In this document: positions 9,057-17,211 of the stretch, piece after piece
Position numbering within the stretch: position 1 is the first letter of the stretch
How the letters are laid out: every line of letters starts with the position of its first letter
DNA from: Hallella seregens ATCC 51272
GTDB taxonomy: Bacteria; Bacteroidota; Bacteroidia; Bacteroidales; Bacteroidaceae
DNA: 64,000 nucleotides
Reading direction: 5' to 3'
Assembly (NCBI RefSeq): GCF_000518545.1
Contig: NZ_JADU01000024.1
Coordinates: forward strand, 1-64,000
Program-made: the position numbers and the translations under genes
The notes under the pieces: generated by a model
What the model was told of the DNA's origin: nothing
What the model saw: only the letters and a program-made list of their open reading frames with translations
Database searches by the model: none

Positions 9057-9085
9057 AATTTCCTCCCCTCGCCCAAACGCTCGAA

Positions 9086-9128
9086 TTAGGAATCATGGCC
9101 TCTCCCGACGGGCCATGATTCCTATTTT
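9086..9128 (+). terminator. Terminator after the DUF2723 gene
   Basis: A perfect 13-bp stem (AGGAATCATGGCC paired with GGCCATGATTCCT) with a ten-base loop, followed by ATTTTC. It lies 32 bases after the stop codon. Confidence 0.8.
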
Positions 9129-9158
9129 CAGGTCTGCAACCCCTCATTCACCGATGAT

Positions 9159-9770
9159 ATGTTTATAGAGCAACCTGCCAAATGGCTCCGCTGGCTTTAC
9201 CCTGCCGCCCTGTGGCGCATGGATCCCCACGAGCATGCGGTCTATCTCACGTTCGACGACGGGCCCATTCCCGCATCGACCCCTTTCATTCTCGACACCC
9301 TGCGCGAGTTTGACGCCAAGGCTACTTTCTTCATGGTGGGCGAAAATGTGTTGCGCTATCACGACCTCTACAATCGAATCGTGGCCGAAGGCCATCAGGT
9401 GGGCAACCACACCTTCAACCATATCGGAGCCTTCAAACACTGGACCATCACCTATGCCCTGAACACGGCACAGGCCAACGAGCTTATCAAATCCCATCTC
9501 TTCCGCCCGCCGCACGGCTGGATGCGTCACTCGGTGTACTGGTGGCTGCAGCGCAAGTACAAGATTGTAATGTGGGATCTCGTGACCCGCGACTATTCCA
9601 AGTGGCTCACCGCCGACGATGTGGTGCGCAACGTAAAGCGGTATGCGCGCAACGGCTCCATCATCACCTTTCACGACTCGGTGAAGAGCATCGACAAGCT
9701 GCACACCGCCCTGCCCGAGGCCCTGCGCTGGCTCAAGGAACAGGGCTATGCCTTCAAGGTGTTCGACTAA
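9159..9770 (+). CDS. Polysaccharide deacetylase (NodB-homology, CE4) family protein
   Basis: A 203-residue protein that is essentially a single NodB domain. It keeps the catalytic and metal-binding motifs: TFDDGP (31-36), the zinc pair H84-x3-H88 in NHTFNH, RPPHGW in the position of the usual RPPYG, and the C-terminal LHD-like segment TFHDS. The family removes N- or O-acetyl groups from chitin, peptidoglycan or polysaccharides. No signal peptide is evident, so its substrate and location are unclear. QueG starts 18 bases after its stop, suggesting cotranscription without an obvious functional link. No promoter element was recognised upstream. Confidence 0.88.
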   Translation: MFIEQPAKWLRWLYPAALWRMDPHEHAVYLTFDDGPIPASTPFILDTLREFDAKATFFMVGENVLRYHDLYNRIVAEGHQVGNHTFNHIGAFKHWTITYALNTAQANELIKSHLFRPPHGWMRHSVYWWLQRKYKIVMWDLVTRDYSKWLTADDVVRNVKRYARNGSIITFHDSVKSIDKLHTALPEALRWLKEQGYAFKVFD

Positions 9771-9788
9771 CCGGCAAGGCCACACGCC

Positions 9789-10763
9789 ATGACATCCAAC
9801 GAGCAGCTCACCCAAGAAATCAAGGCCGAGGCAAAGCGTCTGGGCTTTTTTGCCTGTGGCATGGCCCGTGCCGACCGCGTGTCGGCCGCCGCCGAACGCC
9901 ATCTGCGGCAGTGGCTCGACAGCGGCATGAACGCCGACATGGACTGGATGCACAACTATCTGGACAAGCGCATCGACCCGCGTCTGCTCATGGACGGGCT
10001 GCAGACCATCGTCTGCGTGGCCGCCAGCTATGCCCCGGCCCGCACCTTGCCCGAGGGCGAGCCCCAGATTGCCGCCTACGCCCTGGGGCAGGACTATCAC
10101 GACCTGCTGAAGCGACGGCTTCACCAGCTGGCCGCCTTTGCCCTGCGCCGGCGGGCCGGCGATGATGCCCCCACCCCGGAAACCACCGGCGACGCCCCCC
10201 GCTACCGCGTCTTTGTGGACAGCGGCCCCGTGCTCGAACGCTACTGGGCCGTGCAGGCCGGCTTGGGATGGATAGGCCGCAACCAGCAGCTCATCATCCC
10301 CCGGGCGGGCAGCATGTTCTTCCTGGGCGAGTTGTTTCTCGACTTTGAACTCTGTTATGACACGCCCATGCCCGACCGCTGCGGCTCGTGCCACCGCTGC
10401 ATCGACCACTGCCCCACCCACGCCCTGCTGCCCAACCGTGATTTCGACGCCCGCCGCTGCCTCTCCTACCAAACCATCGAGAACCGCGGCGAGCTCTCGC
10501 CAGAGGCCCGGGAGGCCATGGGCGACTGCATCTATGGCTGCGACCGCTGCCAGCAGGCCTGTCCTTGGAACCGTTTTGCCACTCCCAACGCCACGCCCGA
10601 GCTGCAGCCCAAACCCGAACTGCTGGCCATGACCCGCGAGAAGTGGCAGCACCTCTCCGAGGAAGACTACAGGCGGCTTTTCAAGGGTTCGGCCGTTAAA
10701 AGAGCAAAATATGCCGGGCTCATGCGGAATATATCCAATCTTTTTCGTAACTTTACGCCATGA
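9789..10763 (+). CDS. queG: Epoxyqueuosine reductase QueG
   Basis: Reduces epoxyqueuosine to queuosine in the wobble position of GUN-anticodon tRNAs, using cobalamin and two [4Fe-4S] clusters. The ferredoxin-like Cys sets are both present: C198-x2-C201-x2-C204-x3-C208 and C247-x3-C251-x2-C254-x3-C258, the second inside CIYGCDRCQQACPWN. Segments such as VFVDSGPVLER, GWIGRN and FFLGEL are typical of QueG. The 324-residue length is slightly short because the C-terminal HEAT-like part is reduced. The stop overlaps the start of the next small gene by four bases (ATGA), indicating translational coupling. Confidence 0.95.
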   Translation: MTSNEQLTQEIKAEAKRLGFFACGMARADRVSAAAERHLRQWLDSGMNADMDWMHNYLDKRIDPRLLMDGLQTIVCVAASYAPARTLPEGEPQIAAYALGQDYHDLLKRRLHQLAAFALRRRAGDDAPTPETTGDAPRYRVFVDSGPVLERYWAVQAGLGWIGRNQQLIIPRAGSMFFLGELFLDFELCYDTPMPDRCGSCHRCIDHCPTHALLPNRDFDARRCLSYQTIENRGELSPEAREAMGDCIYGCDRCQQACPWNRFATPNATPELQPKPELLAMTREKWQHLSEEDYRRLFKGSAVKRAKYAGLMRNISNLFRNFTP

Positions 10764-11050
10764 AAACATCACCGTCCAGCACTCATCCGGCCCAGCCACA
10801 GGCATCGCTGGCCGCCGACGTGACCGATTTTTTCCGCAATTTTGCACTCCACGTACTCATGGCGGCCCATGTGGATCCCAACAATCCCCGGGCTTTCAAA
10901 CAGGCCATGCTTGACCACTATGAAGAAATCTACCCCCAGTTTTCACTCACTCAAGTGTTCCGCGACAACAACGGCCGCGCCCGCCACGAAGAGATGGTGA
11001 GCGAATACCGCCGCTGCTTCTCGCTGTTGCTCGCGGGCCGGCTGCCTTGA
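10760..11050 (+). CDS. Small protein of unknown function coupled to queG
   Basis: A 96-residue frame starting inside the queG stop codon (ATGA overlap). The sequence is soluble and mostly helical by appearance, with a Ser/Pro-rich start followed by FFRNFALHVLMAAHVDPNNP and a basic end (HEEMVSEYRRCFSLLLAGRLP). There is no signal peptide, membrane segment or recognised motif. GC-rich third positions similar to queG and the coupled start argue that it is translated. The function is unknown; a role near tRNA modification would rest on position only. Confidence 0.6.
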   Translation: MKTSPSSTHPAQPQASLAADVTDFFRNFALHVLMAAHVDPNNPRAFKQAMLDHYEEIYPQFSLTQVFRDNNGRARHEEMVSEYRRCFSLLLAGRLP

Positions 11051-11095
11051 CACCCCATCTACCCTCGCCATTAAATCCTAATAATTTAAATCAAT

Positions 11096-12418
11096 ATGAA
11101 CAGTACCTATCAGAAAGGTCGCGCCATCGCGATCGTTGCAATGATTTTCCTTTTCGGAATGATTGCCTTTGTGACCAACCTTGCTGCGCCCATCGGCGTC
11201 ATTTGGAAAAACCAACCGGCCCTGTTGGGCAGTAATACGCTCGGCATGCTGGGCAACATGATGAACTTCCTGGCCTATCTTTTCATGGGCATTCCCTCTG
11301 GCAGGCTCCTTGTCAGAGTGGGTTACAAGAAGACGGCCCTGCTGGCCATTGCCTTCGGCTTCTTCGGCGTGCTCATCCAATTCCTCTCCGGCCAGGTTCT
11401 CACCGACAGTCTTTTCATCGGCCTGCCCGCCAATTTCTTTGTCTATCTGCTCGGTGCTTTCGTAGCCGGCATCTCGGTGTGCATGCTCAACACCGTGGTC
11501 AACCCCATGCTCAACCTGCTTGGCGGCGGCGGCAACAAGGGCAACCAGCTGCTGCAGGTGGGCGGCACGCTCAACTCGTTCATGGGTACGCTCACCCCGA
11601 TGTTCGTGGGCGCGCTCATCGGTACAGTGAGCAAAGACACGGCCATCACCGACGTCAACGTGGTGCTCTATCTGGCCATGGCCATCTTTGCCGGCACATT
11701 CTGCGTTCTGAGTTTCATTCCCATTGCCGACCCCGAGGGCAACGACACCTCCAACCACACCTTTGAACGCTCGCCCTTTGCTTTCCGCCACTTCACGCTC
11801 GGCGTCATTGCCATCTTCGTTTACGTGGGCACCGAGGTGGGCATTCCCGGCACGCTCAACTTCTACCTCTCCGACACCACCGCGGCCGGAGCCGGTCTCG
11901 ACGTGTCCACGGCGGCCACCATCGGCGGTTTTGCCGCCGGCACCTACTGGTTCCTCATGCTCGTAGGCCGCTTCGTGGCCGGGCTCATCGCCTCCAAGGT
12001 GTCCAGCCGCGCCATGATGATTGCCGCCACCAGCCTGGGCATCGCCCTCATTCTGCTGGCCGTCTTCCTGCCCAAGACCATCACAGGAAGCATGCCTGTG
12101 TTCACGGGTTCGGGCTTCGAGTCGACCACGCTGCCGCTCAGCGCCATCCTGCTGGTGCTCTGCGGTCTGTGCACGTCGGTGATGTGGAGCTGCATTTTCA
12201 ACCTCGCCACCGAGGGACTGGGCAAATACACGGCTCAGGCCAGCGGCATCTTTATGACCATGGTGGTGGGCGGCGGCATCCTGCCCCTCGTGCAAAACGG
12301 CATCGCCGACACGGCCGGCTTCATGTTCTCCTACGTGGTGCCGCTGCTGGCCATGGCCTATATGCTGTTCTATGCCCTCTGGGGCTCCAAGAACGTGAAC
12401 CGCGACATCGCCGTCTGA
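11096..12418 (+). CDS. MFS sugar permease, fucose/glucose-galactose (FHS) type
   Basis: A 440-residue transporter with about 12 hydrophobic segments. The start (IFLFGMIAFVTNLAAPIG) and the conserved loop after helix 2 (GIPSGRLLVRVGYKKT) resemble the FHS subgroup that includes FucP and GluP, proton-linked importers of fucose, glucose or galactose. The exact sugar is not readable. It follows the small gene by 45 bases, without a clear promoter element, and ends at a strong terminator. Alternatives within MFS, such as a different hexose, remain open. Confidence 0.8.
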   Translation: MNSTYQKGRAIAIVAMIFLFGMIAFVTNLAAPIGVIWKNQPALLGSNTLGMLGNMMNFLAYLFMGIPSGRLLVRVGYKKTALLAIAFGFFGVLIQFLSGQVLTDSLFIGLPANFFVYLLGAFVAGISVCMLNTVVNPMLNLLGGGGNKGNQLLQVGGTLNSFMGTLTPMFVGALIGTVSKDTAITDVNVVLYLAMAIFAGTFCVLSFIPIADPEGNDTSNHTFERSPFAFRHFTLGVIAIFVYVGTEVGIPGTLNFYLSDTTAAGAGLDVSTAATIGGFAAGTYWFLMLVGRFVAGLIASKVSSRAMMIAATSLGIALILLAVFLPKTITGSMPVFTGSGFESTTLPLSAILLVLCGLCTSVMWSCIFNLATEGLGKYTAQASGIFMTMVVGGGILPLVQNGIADTAGFMFSYVVPLLAMAYMLFYALWGSKNVNRDIAV

Positions 12419-12449
12419 CCCCTCGGGCGCACGGCCCCTCCCCTATGAC

Positions 12450-12494
12450 AAGCCCTGTCCCGACGCCGGCAAAGCGTCAGGACAGGGCTTTTTC
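12450..12494. terminator. Bidirectional terminator between the sugar permease and sulfatase genes
   Basis: An 11-bp stem (AGCCCTGTCC paired with GGACAGGGCT) followed by a T-run on the plus strand (CTTTTTCTTGG). It separates two convergent genes. The minus-strand side has only a short T-run, so it is probably strongest rightward. Confidence 0.8.
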
Positions 12495-12536
12495 TTGGCC
12501 GCTGCGGCCGGCCGTCAGGGCCATGCCGTCCCGCGG

Positions 12537-13961
12537 TCAGGGCTGCGCGGCTGGTTTCTCCCCTGGCAGCGGCCAGCAGGGCGAGGGATGATGCTGGGCG
12601 CGCATTTCCCGGTCGAACTGCTCCACCAGCTCAGGATAACGGTCGGCCAGGTTGTGACTCTCGGTCATGTCCTCACGAATGTTGTAGAGTTCGAGCGGTT
12701 TCCCGGGCGACACGGTCACGGCTTTCCAGTCGCCCCGGCGTGCGGCGCGCTGCTTGCCCGGAAACTCCCAGTAGAGCAACCGGTGGTCGGTGTCCACCTC
12801 CCGGCCATAGAACAGCGGCAGAATGTTCATGCCGTTCAGCCCTTGAGGCAGGGCCTTGGAGCTGCCCGTGAGGGCGGCAAGAGTGGGCATCATGTCGGGG
12901 AAATAGACCAGATTGTCCAGCCGCTGCACGGGAATGCGGCCGGGTTGGTTCACGATGAGCGGCACACGGATGCCGCCTTCGTAGAGCTGTCCCTTGTGTC
13001 CACGCAGTCCGGCACCACAGTTCAGCTCCTTGAGCGGGGCCATCACGGCCGCCCCATTGTCGCTTGCAAAGATAATGATGGTGTTCTCGCGCAGCCCCAA
13101 AGCGTCCAGCGCGCCCACCACTCTACCTATATTATAGTCCATGTGGCTCACGAGGGCGGCATACCGCTTGGTGTCGGCCGTCCAGTCGCCACGGTCGTCA
13201 TACCATGAGGTGTCGTCGATGTGGTAGGGTTCGTGCGGGGCGTCGTAGGCCAGAAAGAGGAAGAATGGATGGTCCTTCTCGCGGTGGATGAAAGCGATGG
13301 CGTCGTCGGTCGAGATCTCGGTGTTGTGCCGCACATGGGCGTCGTGGGCGTTCTCGCTCACCCGCACAAGGCTGTCACCATGGATGCGGTAGGAGGGATA
13401 GTAGAAGTATGTACCGTTGCTGATGACGGTTGAAATGGTCCAGCCGTAAAACTCGTCGAAGCCGCGGTGGTTGGGCGACGCGCCCGGGTCGTAGCCGTCG
13501 AGGTGCCATTTGTTCACCAGACAGCTGCGGTAGCCTGCCGTCCCCACCACGGTGGCCAGCGTGGTGTCCTCGGGCAGCAGGTTGGCCCGCCGTATATAGG
13601 TGGTGTCGCCACGGGGCGACACTTTCATGCCACGGATTCCTCCCACGGGGCACTGGTTGTCGCGGATGCGCGTGCTGCCCGTGTTCTTGCCCGTCATGAG
13701 CGAGCAGCGCGAGGGCGAGGAGATGCCGCTGCCGGCATAGCACTGGCTGAAGCGGGTGCCCGTGGCGGCCAGCCGGTCGATGTTGGGGGTCTGAATGTAG
13801 TCGTTGCCATAGCAGTGCAGGTCGCCATAACCCATGTCGTCGGCCAGGATAAACACAATGTTGGGCCGGTCGGGAGTGGCCTGCCGGGCAGGCTGCTGCG
13901 CAGCGACGGGGGCCGAAACCGTGAGCGCCACGCTGCCGAGAAGTCGAATCTTCTTTTTCAT
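12537..13961 (-). CDS. Secreted S1-family sulfatase, Ser-type
   Basis: A 474-residue periplasmic sulfatase with a cleavable signal peptide (MKKKIRLLGSVALTVSAPVAAQ). The metal-binding NIVFILADDMGYGD gives D41-D42, and the maturation motif reads S81-S-P-S-R followed by CSLMTG, so Ser81 rather than Cys would be converted to formylglycine. Such enzymes need the radical-SAM maturase anSME, which is not in this window. Other family segments are MTESHNLADRYPE and LRGHKGQLYEGGIRVP. It hydrolyses sulfate esters, plausibly on host or dietary glycans; no glycan-degradation locus surrounds it. Monocistronic by context. Confidence 0.9.
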   Translation of the reverse strand: MKKKIRLLGSVALTVSAPVAAQQPARQATPDRPNIVFILADDMGYGDLHCYGNDYIQTPNIDRLAATGTRFSQCYAGSGISSPSRCSLMTGKNTGSTRIRDNQCPVGGIRGMKVSPRGDTTYIRRANLLPEDTTLATVVGTAGYRSCLVNKWHLDGYDPGASPNHRGFDEFYGWTISTVISNGTYFYYPSYRIHGDSLVRVSENAHDAHVRHNTEISTDDAIAFIHREKDHPFFLFLAYDAPHEPYHIDDTSWYDDRGDWTADTKRYAALVSHMDYNIGRVVGALDALGLRENTIIIFASDNGAAVMAPLKELNCGAGLRGHKGQLYEGGIRVPLIVNQPGRIPVQRLDNLVYFPDMMPTLAALTGSSKALPQGLNGMNILPLFYGREVDTDHRLLYWEFPGKQRAARRGDWKAVTVSPGKPLELYNIREDMTESHNLADRYPELVEQFDREMRAQHHPSPCWPLPGEKPAAQP

Positions 13962-14177
13962 AAGTAAGTGTATTTGATTGGTTTTCAGTAGATTTTTGTT
14001 TTAAAACGCCTGGCGGGCAAGAACCGCGCCGCCGCAGGGTGCTTGCGAAAACGCCTTGATCGCCCGATCTCTACGGCGTAATGGCGGGGCGAAAACGCCG
14101 TAATCGGCATGCGAAAACGGCCTTGTCGCGACGCGATGACGGCGCAGAGCTTTTGCGCCGGCCGTGCCGTCGGCCCG
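13962..14177. other. Intergenic stretch with GC-rich inverted motifs
   Basis: These 216 bases separate the sulfatase from maf on the same strand. They contain TACGGCGTAATGGCGGGGCG and, a few bases later, AAAACGCCGTAATCGG, so that TACGGCG and CGCCGTA can pair. The same TTACGGCG/CGCCGTAA theme recurs near 42700 and 57340. No gene is evident, and no TAnnTTTG promoter was recognised. Confidence 0.5.
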
Positions 14178-14738
14178 TCAGTCCATGTGCTGCAGCTCCT
14201 CATAGATGCGCTGCACGGGCAGCCCCATCACGTTGAAGTAGCTGCCCTCAATGCCCGTCACGCCGATATAGCCTATCCATTCCTGAATGCCATAGGCCCC
14301 GGCCTTGTCGAACGGGCGGTAGCAGGAGATGTAATGGGCTATTTCCTCGTCGGAGAGCGGCTTGAAAGTGACCTGAGTCACCACCGAAAACTGTCGTTGC
14401 CGGGCGGGCGTGGTGAGACACACGCCGGTAATCACCTGATGCGTACGGCCGCTCAGCATGCGGAGCATGCGGCGGGCATCGTCGGCGTCGCGGGGCTTAC
14501 CCAGCACCTCGCTGCCCACCACGACCACGGTATCGGCCGTGAGCAGTATCTCGTTGTCGGCCAGCGTGTAGGGCGCCGCTTTCTTTTGGGCAATGTATTG
14601 GGCTATCTCTGTCACGTCCAGCGTGTCGGGATAGCTCTCGTCTATACCCTTGATGATGCGCACTTCAAAGTCTACGTCCAGTCCTGCCAGCAGTTCCTTG
14701 CGGCGCGGCGAGTTGCTGGCCAGAATGATTTTCTTCAT
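14178..14738 (-). CDS. maf: Maf/YhdE-family nucleotide pyrophosphatase
   Basis: A 186-residue cytoplasmic house-cleaning enzyme that hydrolyses non-canonical or excess nucleoside triphosphates (dTTP and UTP in the YhdE group). The N-terminal signature IILASNSPRRKELL is complete, the catalytic region TADTVVVVGSEVLGKPRD is present, and SGRTHQVITGVCL follows. The segment near the C-terminus, KAGAYGIQEWIGYIG, is also standard. Early literature links the family to septum inhibition. It is separated from kdsC upstream by a repeat-rich spacer. Confidence 0.93.
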   Translation of the reverse strand: MKKIILASNSPRRKELLAGLDVDFEVRIIKGIDESYPDTLDVTEIAQYIAQKKAAPYTLADNEILLTADTVVVVGSEVLGKPRDADDARRMLRMLSGRTHQVITGVCLTTPARQRQFSVVTQVTFKPLSDEEIAHYISCYRPFDKAGAYGIQEWIGYIGVTGIEGSYFNVMGLPVQRIYEELQHMD

Positions 14739-14749
14739 GGTTTTGTTTG

Positions 14750-15002
14750 GGAGTTAAGGAGGTAAGGAGGTAGGGAGTTAAGACAAATGGTAAATGATAC
14801 GAAGAAATGGAGTTTGGGAAGCAGGGAGAGATGGCATTGGGAAAAGAGAGAACATGCCGTGGCATACAAGGAATGGGAAGTGTTGAAGTAAGGAGAACAT
14901 TCGTTTCCTACGGTGCATCCGTCTTAACTCCATCACTCCCTTAACTCCTTTAACTCCTTCTTTCCATGAACTCCATCACTCCTTAACTCCCTAACTCCCT
15001 TA
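14750..15002. repeat. Low-complexity inverted GGAGTTAA / TTAACTCC clusters
   Basis: Left side (about 14750-14783): GGAGTTAAGGAGGTAAGGAGG and similar units. Right side (about 14922-15002): many TTAACTCC, ATCACTCC and TTAACTCCCT units in the opposite sense, spaced about 9-10 bases. The clusters are inverse complements and could fold a transcript passing from kdsC to maf into a long imperfect stem. A short frame on the minus strand here is an artefact of the repeats. Confidence 0.75.
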
Positions 15003-15007
15003 AAAAA

Positions 15008-15526
15008 TCACCACCCGAAGGCCTTGGCGTCGCTCAGCCACTTGCCTTGAGCACGGAGCACCTGCTCGAGCACGTCGCGCGCACAGCCGTAGCCGCCACG
15101 CCGCTGGGACACATAGGTGGAGACCTCTTTCACGTCGGGGCACGCGTCGGCCGGACAGCAGGCACAGCCCACACGGCGCATAATCTCGTAGTCGGGGATG
15201 TCGTCGCCCATGTAGATCACTTCCTCGTCGCGCAGTTCGTACTTGGCCAGGAAGGCCTCATACGACTGTATCTTCACCGCGCACTTCATGTAGATGTCGT
15301 CCACACCCAGATAAGCATAGCGGCTACGGATGGCTTCAGAGCTACCCCCCGTCATGATGACGATGCGCAGGCCCATCTTGACCGCCAGCTGAATGGCGTA
15401 GCCGTCCTTGATGTTGATGGTGCGCACGGGCATGCCACCGTCGTCCATGCCGATGGTCTCGGCCGAGAGCACGCCGTCCACGTCGAAGATGACGGCCCGT
15501 ATCCGTGTCAGATCGTAATCAATCAT
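15008..15526 (-). CDS. kdsC: 3-deoxy-D-manno-octulosonate 8-phosphate phosphatase KdsC
   Basis: Removes phosphate from Kdo 8-phosphate, giving Kdo for lipopolysaccharide inner core. It is a short HAD enzyme without a cap domain (172 residues, the usual size). The nucleophile motif DVDGVLS has D15 and D17, followed by the family pattern [15 protein letters not shown], then MTGGSS and [12 protein letters not shown] near the C-terminus. Its start codon lies inside the end of the upstream nitroreductase gene (8-base overlap), so the two are an operon. The C-terminal [18 protein letters not shown] is typical. Confidence 0.95.
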   Translation of the reverse strand: MIDYDLTRIRAVIFDVDGVLSAETIGMDDGGMPVRTINIKDGYAIQLAVKMGLRIVIMTGGSSEAIRSRYAYLGVDDIYMKCAVKIQSYEAFLAKYELRDEEVIYMGDDIPDYEIMRRVGCACCPADACPDVKEVSTYVSQRRGGYGCARDVLEQVLRAQGKWLSDAKAFGW

Positions 15527-16049
15527 CCGACCGCACGATGACGTTCTCCCACTTCAACCGGTCCTCACTTTGCGGTCTACGCTCGTCGGCGGGATGGCCG
15601 ACGGCGAGCACGCACAGCACTTCCAGCTGCCCGGGCAGGTTCAGAATACCGCGAATCACCTCGCTGGCCGAGTGCCCGTCGGCCAGTCCGCGGCCGCGCA
15701 TCTGCACCCAGCAGCTGCCCAGCCCCAGCTCTTCGGCCTGATACTGCATAGAAATGGCGGCGATGCTGCCGTCTTCCACCCAGCAGTCGTTGGCCTCGGG
15801 GTCGCCCATGACCACAATGGCCAGCGGGGCGCCTTTCATGAATTGCCCCCCCGTCTGCTTGGCATCCGAGAGCTTTTCGATGTCGGTGAGATTGTCTACC
15901 ACGGCAAACTGCCAGTTGCGCTGCCCCTTGGAGGTGGGCGACATGAGTGCTGCACGCAGAATCAATTGCAGGTCGTCGGCGCTCACCGGCTCGGTGGTGA
16001 ACTGGCGGTGGCTGCGCCGCTGCTGCACCAAAGTCTTGAAATCTGTCAT
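15519..16049 (-). CDS. Nitroreductase-family flavoprotein
   Basis: A 176-residue FMN-dependent oxidoreductase. The N-terminal FMN-binding RRSHRQFT, then [18 protein letters not shown] and the C-terminal region with [12 protein letters not shown] fit a small nitroreductase fold that usually dimerises. Substrates in the family range from quinones and nitroaromatics to flavin; none can be assigned. It overlaps kdsC by 8 bases. The promoter lies 35 bases upstream, divergent from the acyltransferase gene. Confidence 0.85.
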   Translation of the reverse strand: MTDFKTLVQQRRSHRQFTTEPVSADDLQLILRAALMSPTSKGQRNWQFAVVDNLTDIEKLSDAKQTGGQFMKGAPLAIVVMGDPEANDCWVEDGSIAAISMQYQAEELGLGSCWVQMRGRGLADGHSASEVIRGILNLPGQLEVLCVLAVGHPADERRPQSEDRLKWENVIVRSDD

Positions 16050-16084
16050 ATATTTGCGATTAGTGTATTTGTTGCGAGTCCTTG

Positions 16085-16092
16085 CAAAGTTA
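16085..16092 (-). promoter_or_regulatory. Promoter -7 element of the nitroreductase-kdsC operon
   Basis: TAACTTTG on the minus strand, 35 bases before the ATG at 16049. The -33 element is not clear. Confidence 0.55.
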
Positions 16093-16116
16093 CGAAAAAG
16101 AAAGCAGACGAAAGGG

Positions 16117-16146
16117 TTGCAGGTTACGGTTTTTTTGCTAACTTTG
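16117..16146 (+). promoter_or_regulatory. Promoter of the acyltransferase gene, very close to its start codon
   Basis: TTG (16117-16119), 19 bases, then TAACTTTG (16139-16146). The ATG at 16151 follows after only four bases, which predicts a leaderless or nearly leaderless transcript. Confidence 0.6.
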
Positions 16147-16150
16147 CCGT

Positions 16151-17128
16151 ATGGAAACTTATCGGGTGAGACTTTATTCCACGGGAGAGGTTTTGCCGGA
16201 GATGACTTGCAGCAACTTCTTCCACAGTTCAGAGCTCTTCCACATGATTGAGAAGACCTCCGGGCAGCGCCCCTACATGGCCGTGGCCACCGATGCAGCC
16301 GGGCGCGTGATGGGCCATCTGCTGGCCATCATCCGCCGCCGGTGCACTTGGTTTCCACCTTTTCTCTATACCCAGGGACGCATTTACAGCGAAGGCGAAT
16401 ATGCCGACGACGAGACCAGCGAGGAAGTGTTCGGGCAAATGCTTGCCGTGCTGACCCGCAAGCTGCGCCGCCGGCTGTGCCTTTACATCGAGTTCAGCGA
16501 CCTCTCGCGCAAGATGTTCGGCTACCGCTACCTGCGGCAGAACGGCTATTTCCCCGTGAGTTGGCAGGAGGTGCACAACTCGCTCCACTCCAAACCGCCC
16601 GAAGAACGGCTCACCGACAAGATGCGCGGGCGCATCGCGCGCGTCCGCCAGCAGGGTGTAGAGACGCGCGAGGCCCGTTCGTCCGAGGAGGTGCACGCTT
16701 TCCACCGGCTGCTGCGCAACTACTATCGGCTCAAGCTGCGCCGCATCATCCCGCCCGAGAGCCAGGTACAGGCACTCTACGAAAGCCGCCATGCACGCAT
16801 CTTTGTCACCACTTTTAAGGGCAAAATCATTGGCGGCTGCGTGTGTGTCTACTCGGCGGGCAACGCCTATCTATGGTATCTGGCCTCGCGCCGAAAGTCT
16901 TATCCCCACCTGCACCCCAACCTCATGACGGTGTGGCAGGCCATTGTCTGGGCCTGGAAACACAACTACGCCCACATCTTTTTCCTCGATGTGGGACTGC
17001 CATTCCCGCAGAATCCCTTCCGCCAGTTCATCCTGAGCTTCGGCGGCAAGCCCGTGGCCAAATACCGTTGGTTCCGCTTTTCCATCGAGGCTTTCAACCG
17101 CATGGCCTCCTGGTTCTACCGGGAGTAG
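16151..17128 (+). CDS. FemAB/GNAT-like acyltransferase of unknown substrate
   Basis: A 325-residue soluble protein with two GNAT-like halves. The N-terminal half has NFFHSSELF and PYMAVATD, the pattern of Bacteroidetes FemAB-like or BioF2-like proteins, and the C-terminal half has IFVTTFKGKIIGGCVCVYS and AYLWYLASRRKSYPHLHPN, the acceptor-side strands of the fold. Relatives transfer amino acids or acyl groups to cell-wall or lipid precursors; the substrate here is unknown. The ATG at 16151 lies just after the promoter; the next in-frame ATG (16202) would remove conserved-looking sequence. Divergent from the nitroreductase operon. Confidence 0.65.
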   Translation: METYRVRLYSTGEVLPEMTCSNFFHSSELFHMIEKTSGQRPYMAVATDAAGRVMGHLLAIIRRRCTWFPPFLYTQGRIYSEGEYADDETSEEVFGQMLAVLTRKLRRRLCLYIEFSDLSRKMFGYRYLRQNGYFPVSWQEVHNSLHSKPPEERLTDKMRGRIARVRQQGVETREARSSEEVHAFHRLLRNYYRLKLRRIIPPESQVQALYESRHARIFVTTFKGKIIGGCVCVYSAGNAYLWYLASRRKSYPHLHPNLMTVWQAIVWAWKHNYAHIFFLDVGLPFPQNPFRQFILSFGGKPVAKYRWFRFSIEAFNRMASWFYRE

Positions 17129-17211
17129 CCGCCGCCACGGCGTGGCGTGCCACCTTGCAGGGGCCCAGGCTCCGTCCACAATAAAGCGGCGCGCACGGCG
17201 TTATTCCCAAG

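Noticed and set aside
14665..14865. A 66-codon minus-strand frame before maf
   Set aside because: It is mostly made of the GGAGTTAA-type repeats and overlaps maf in another frame.
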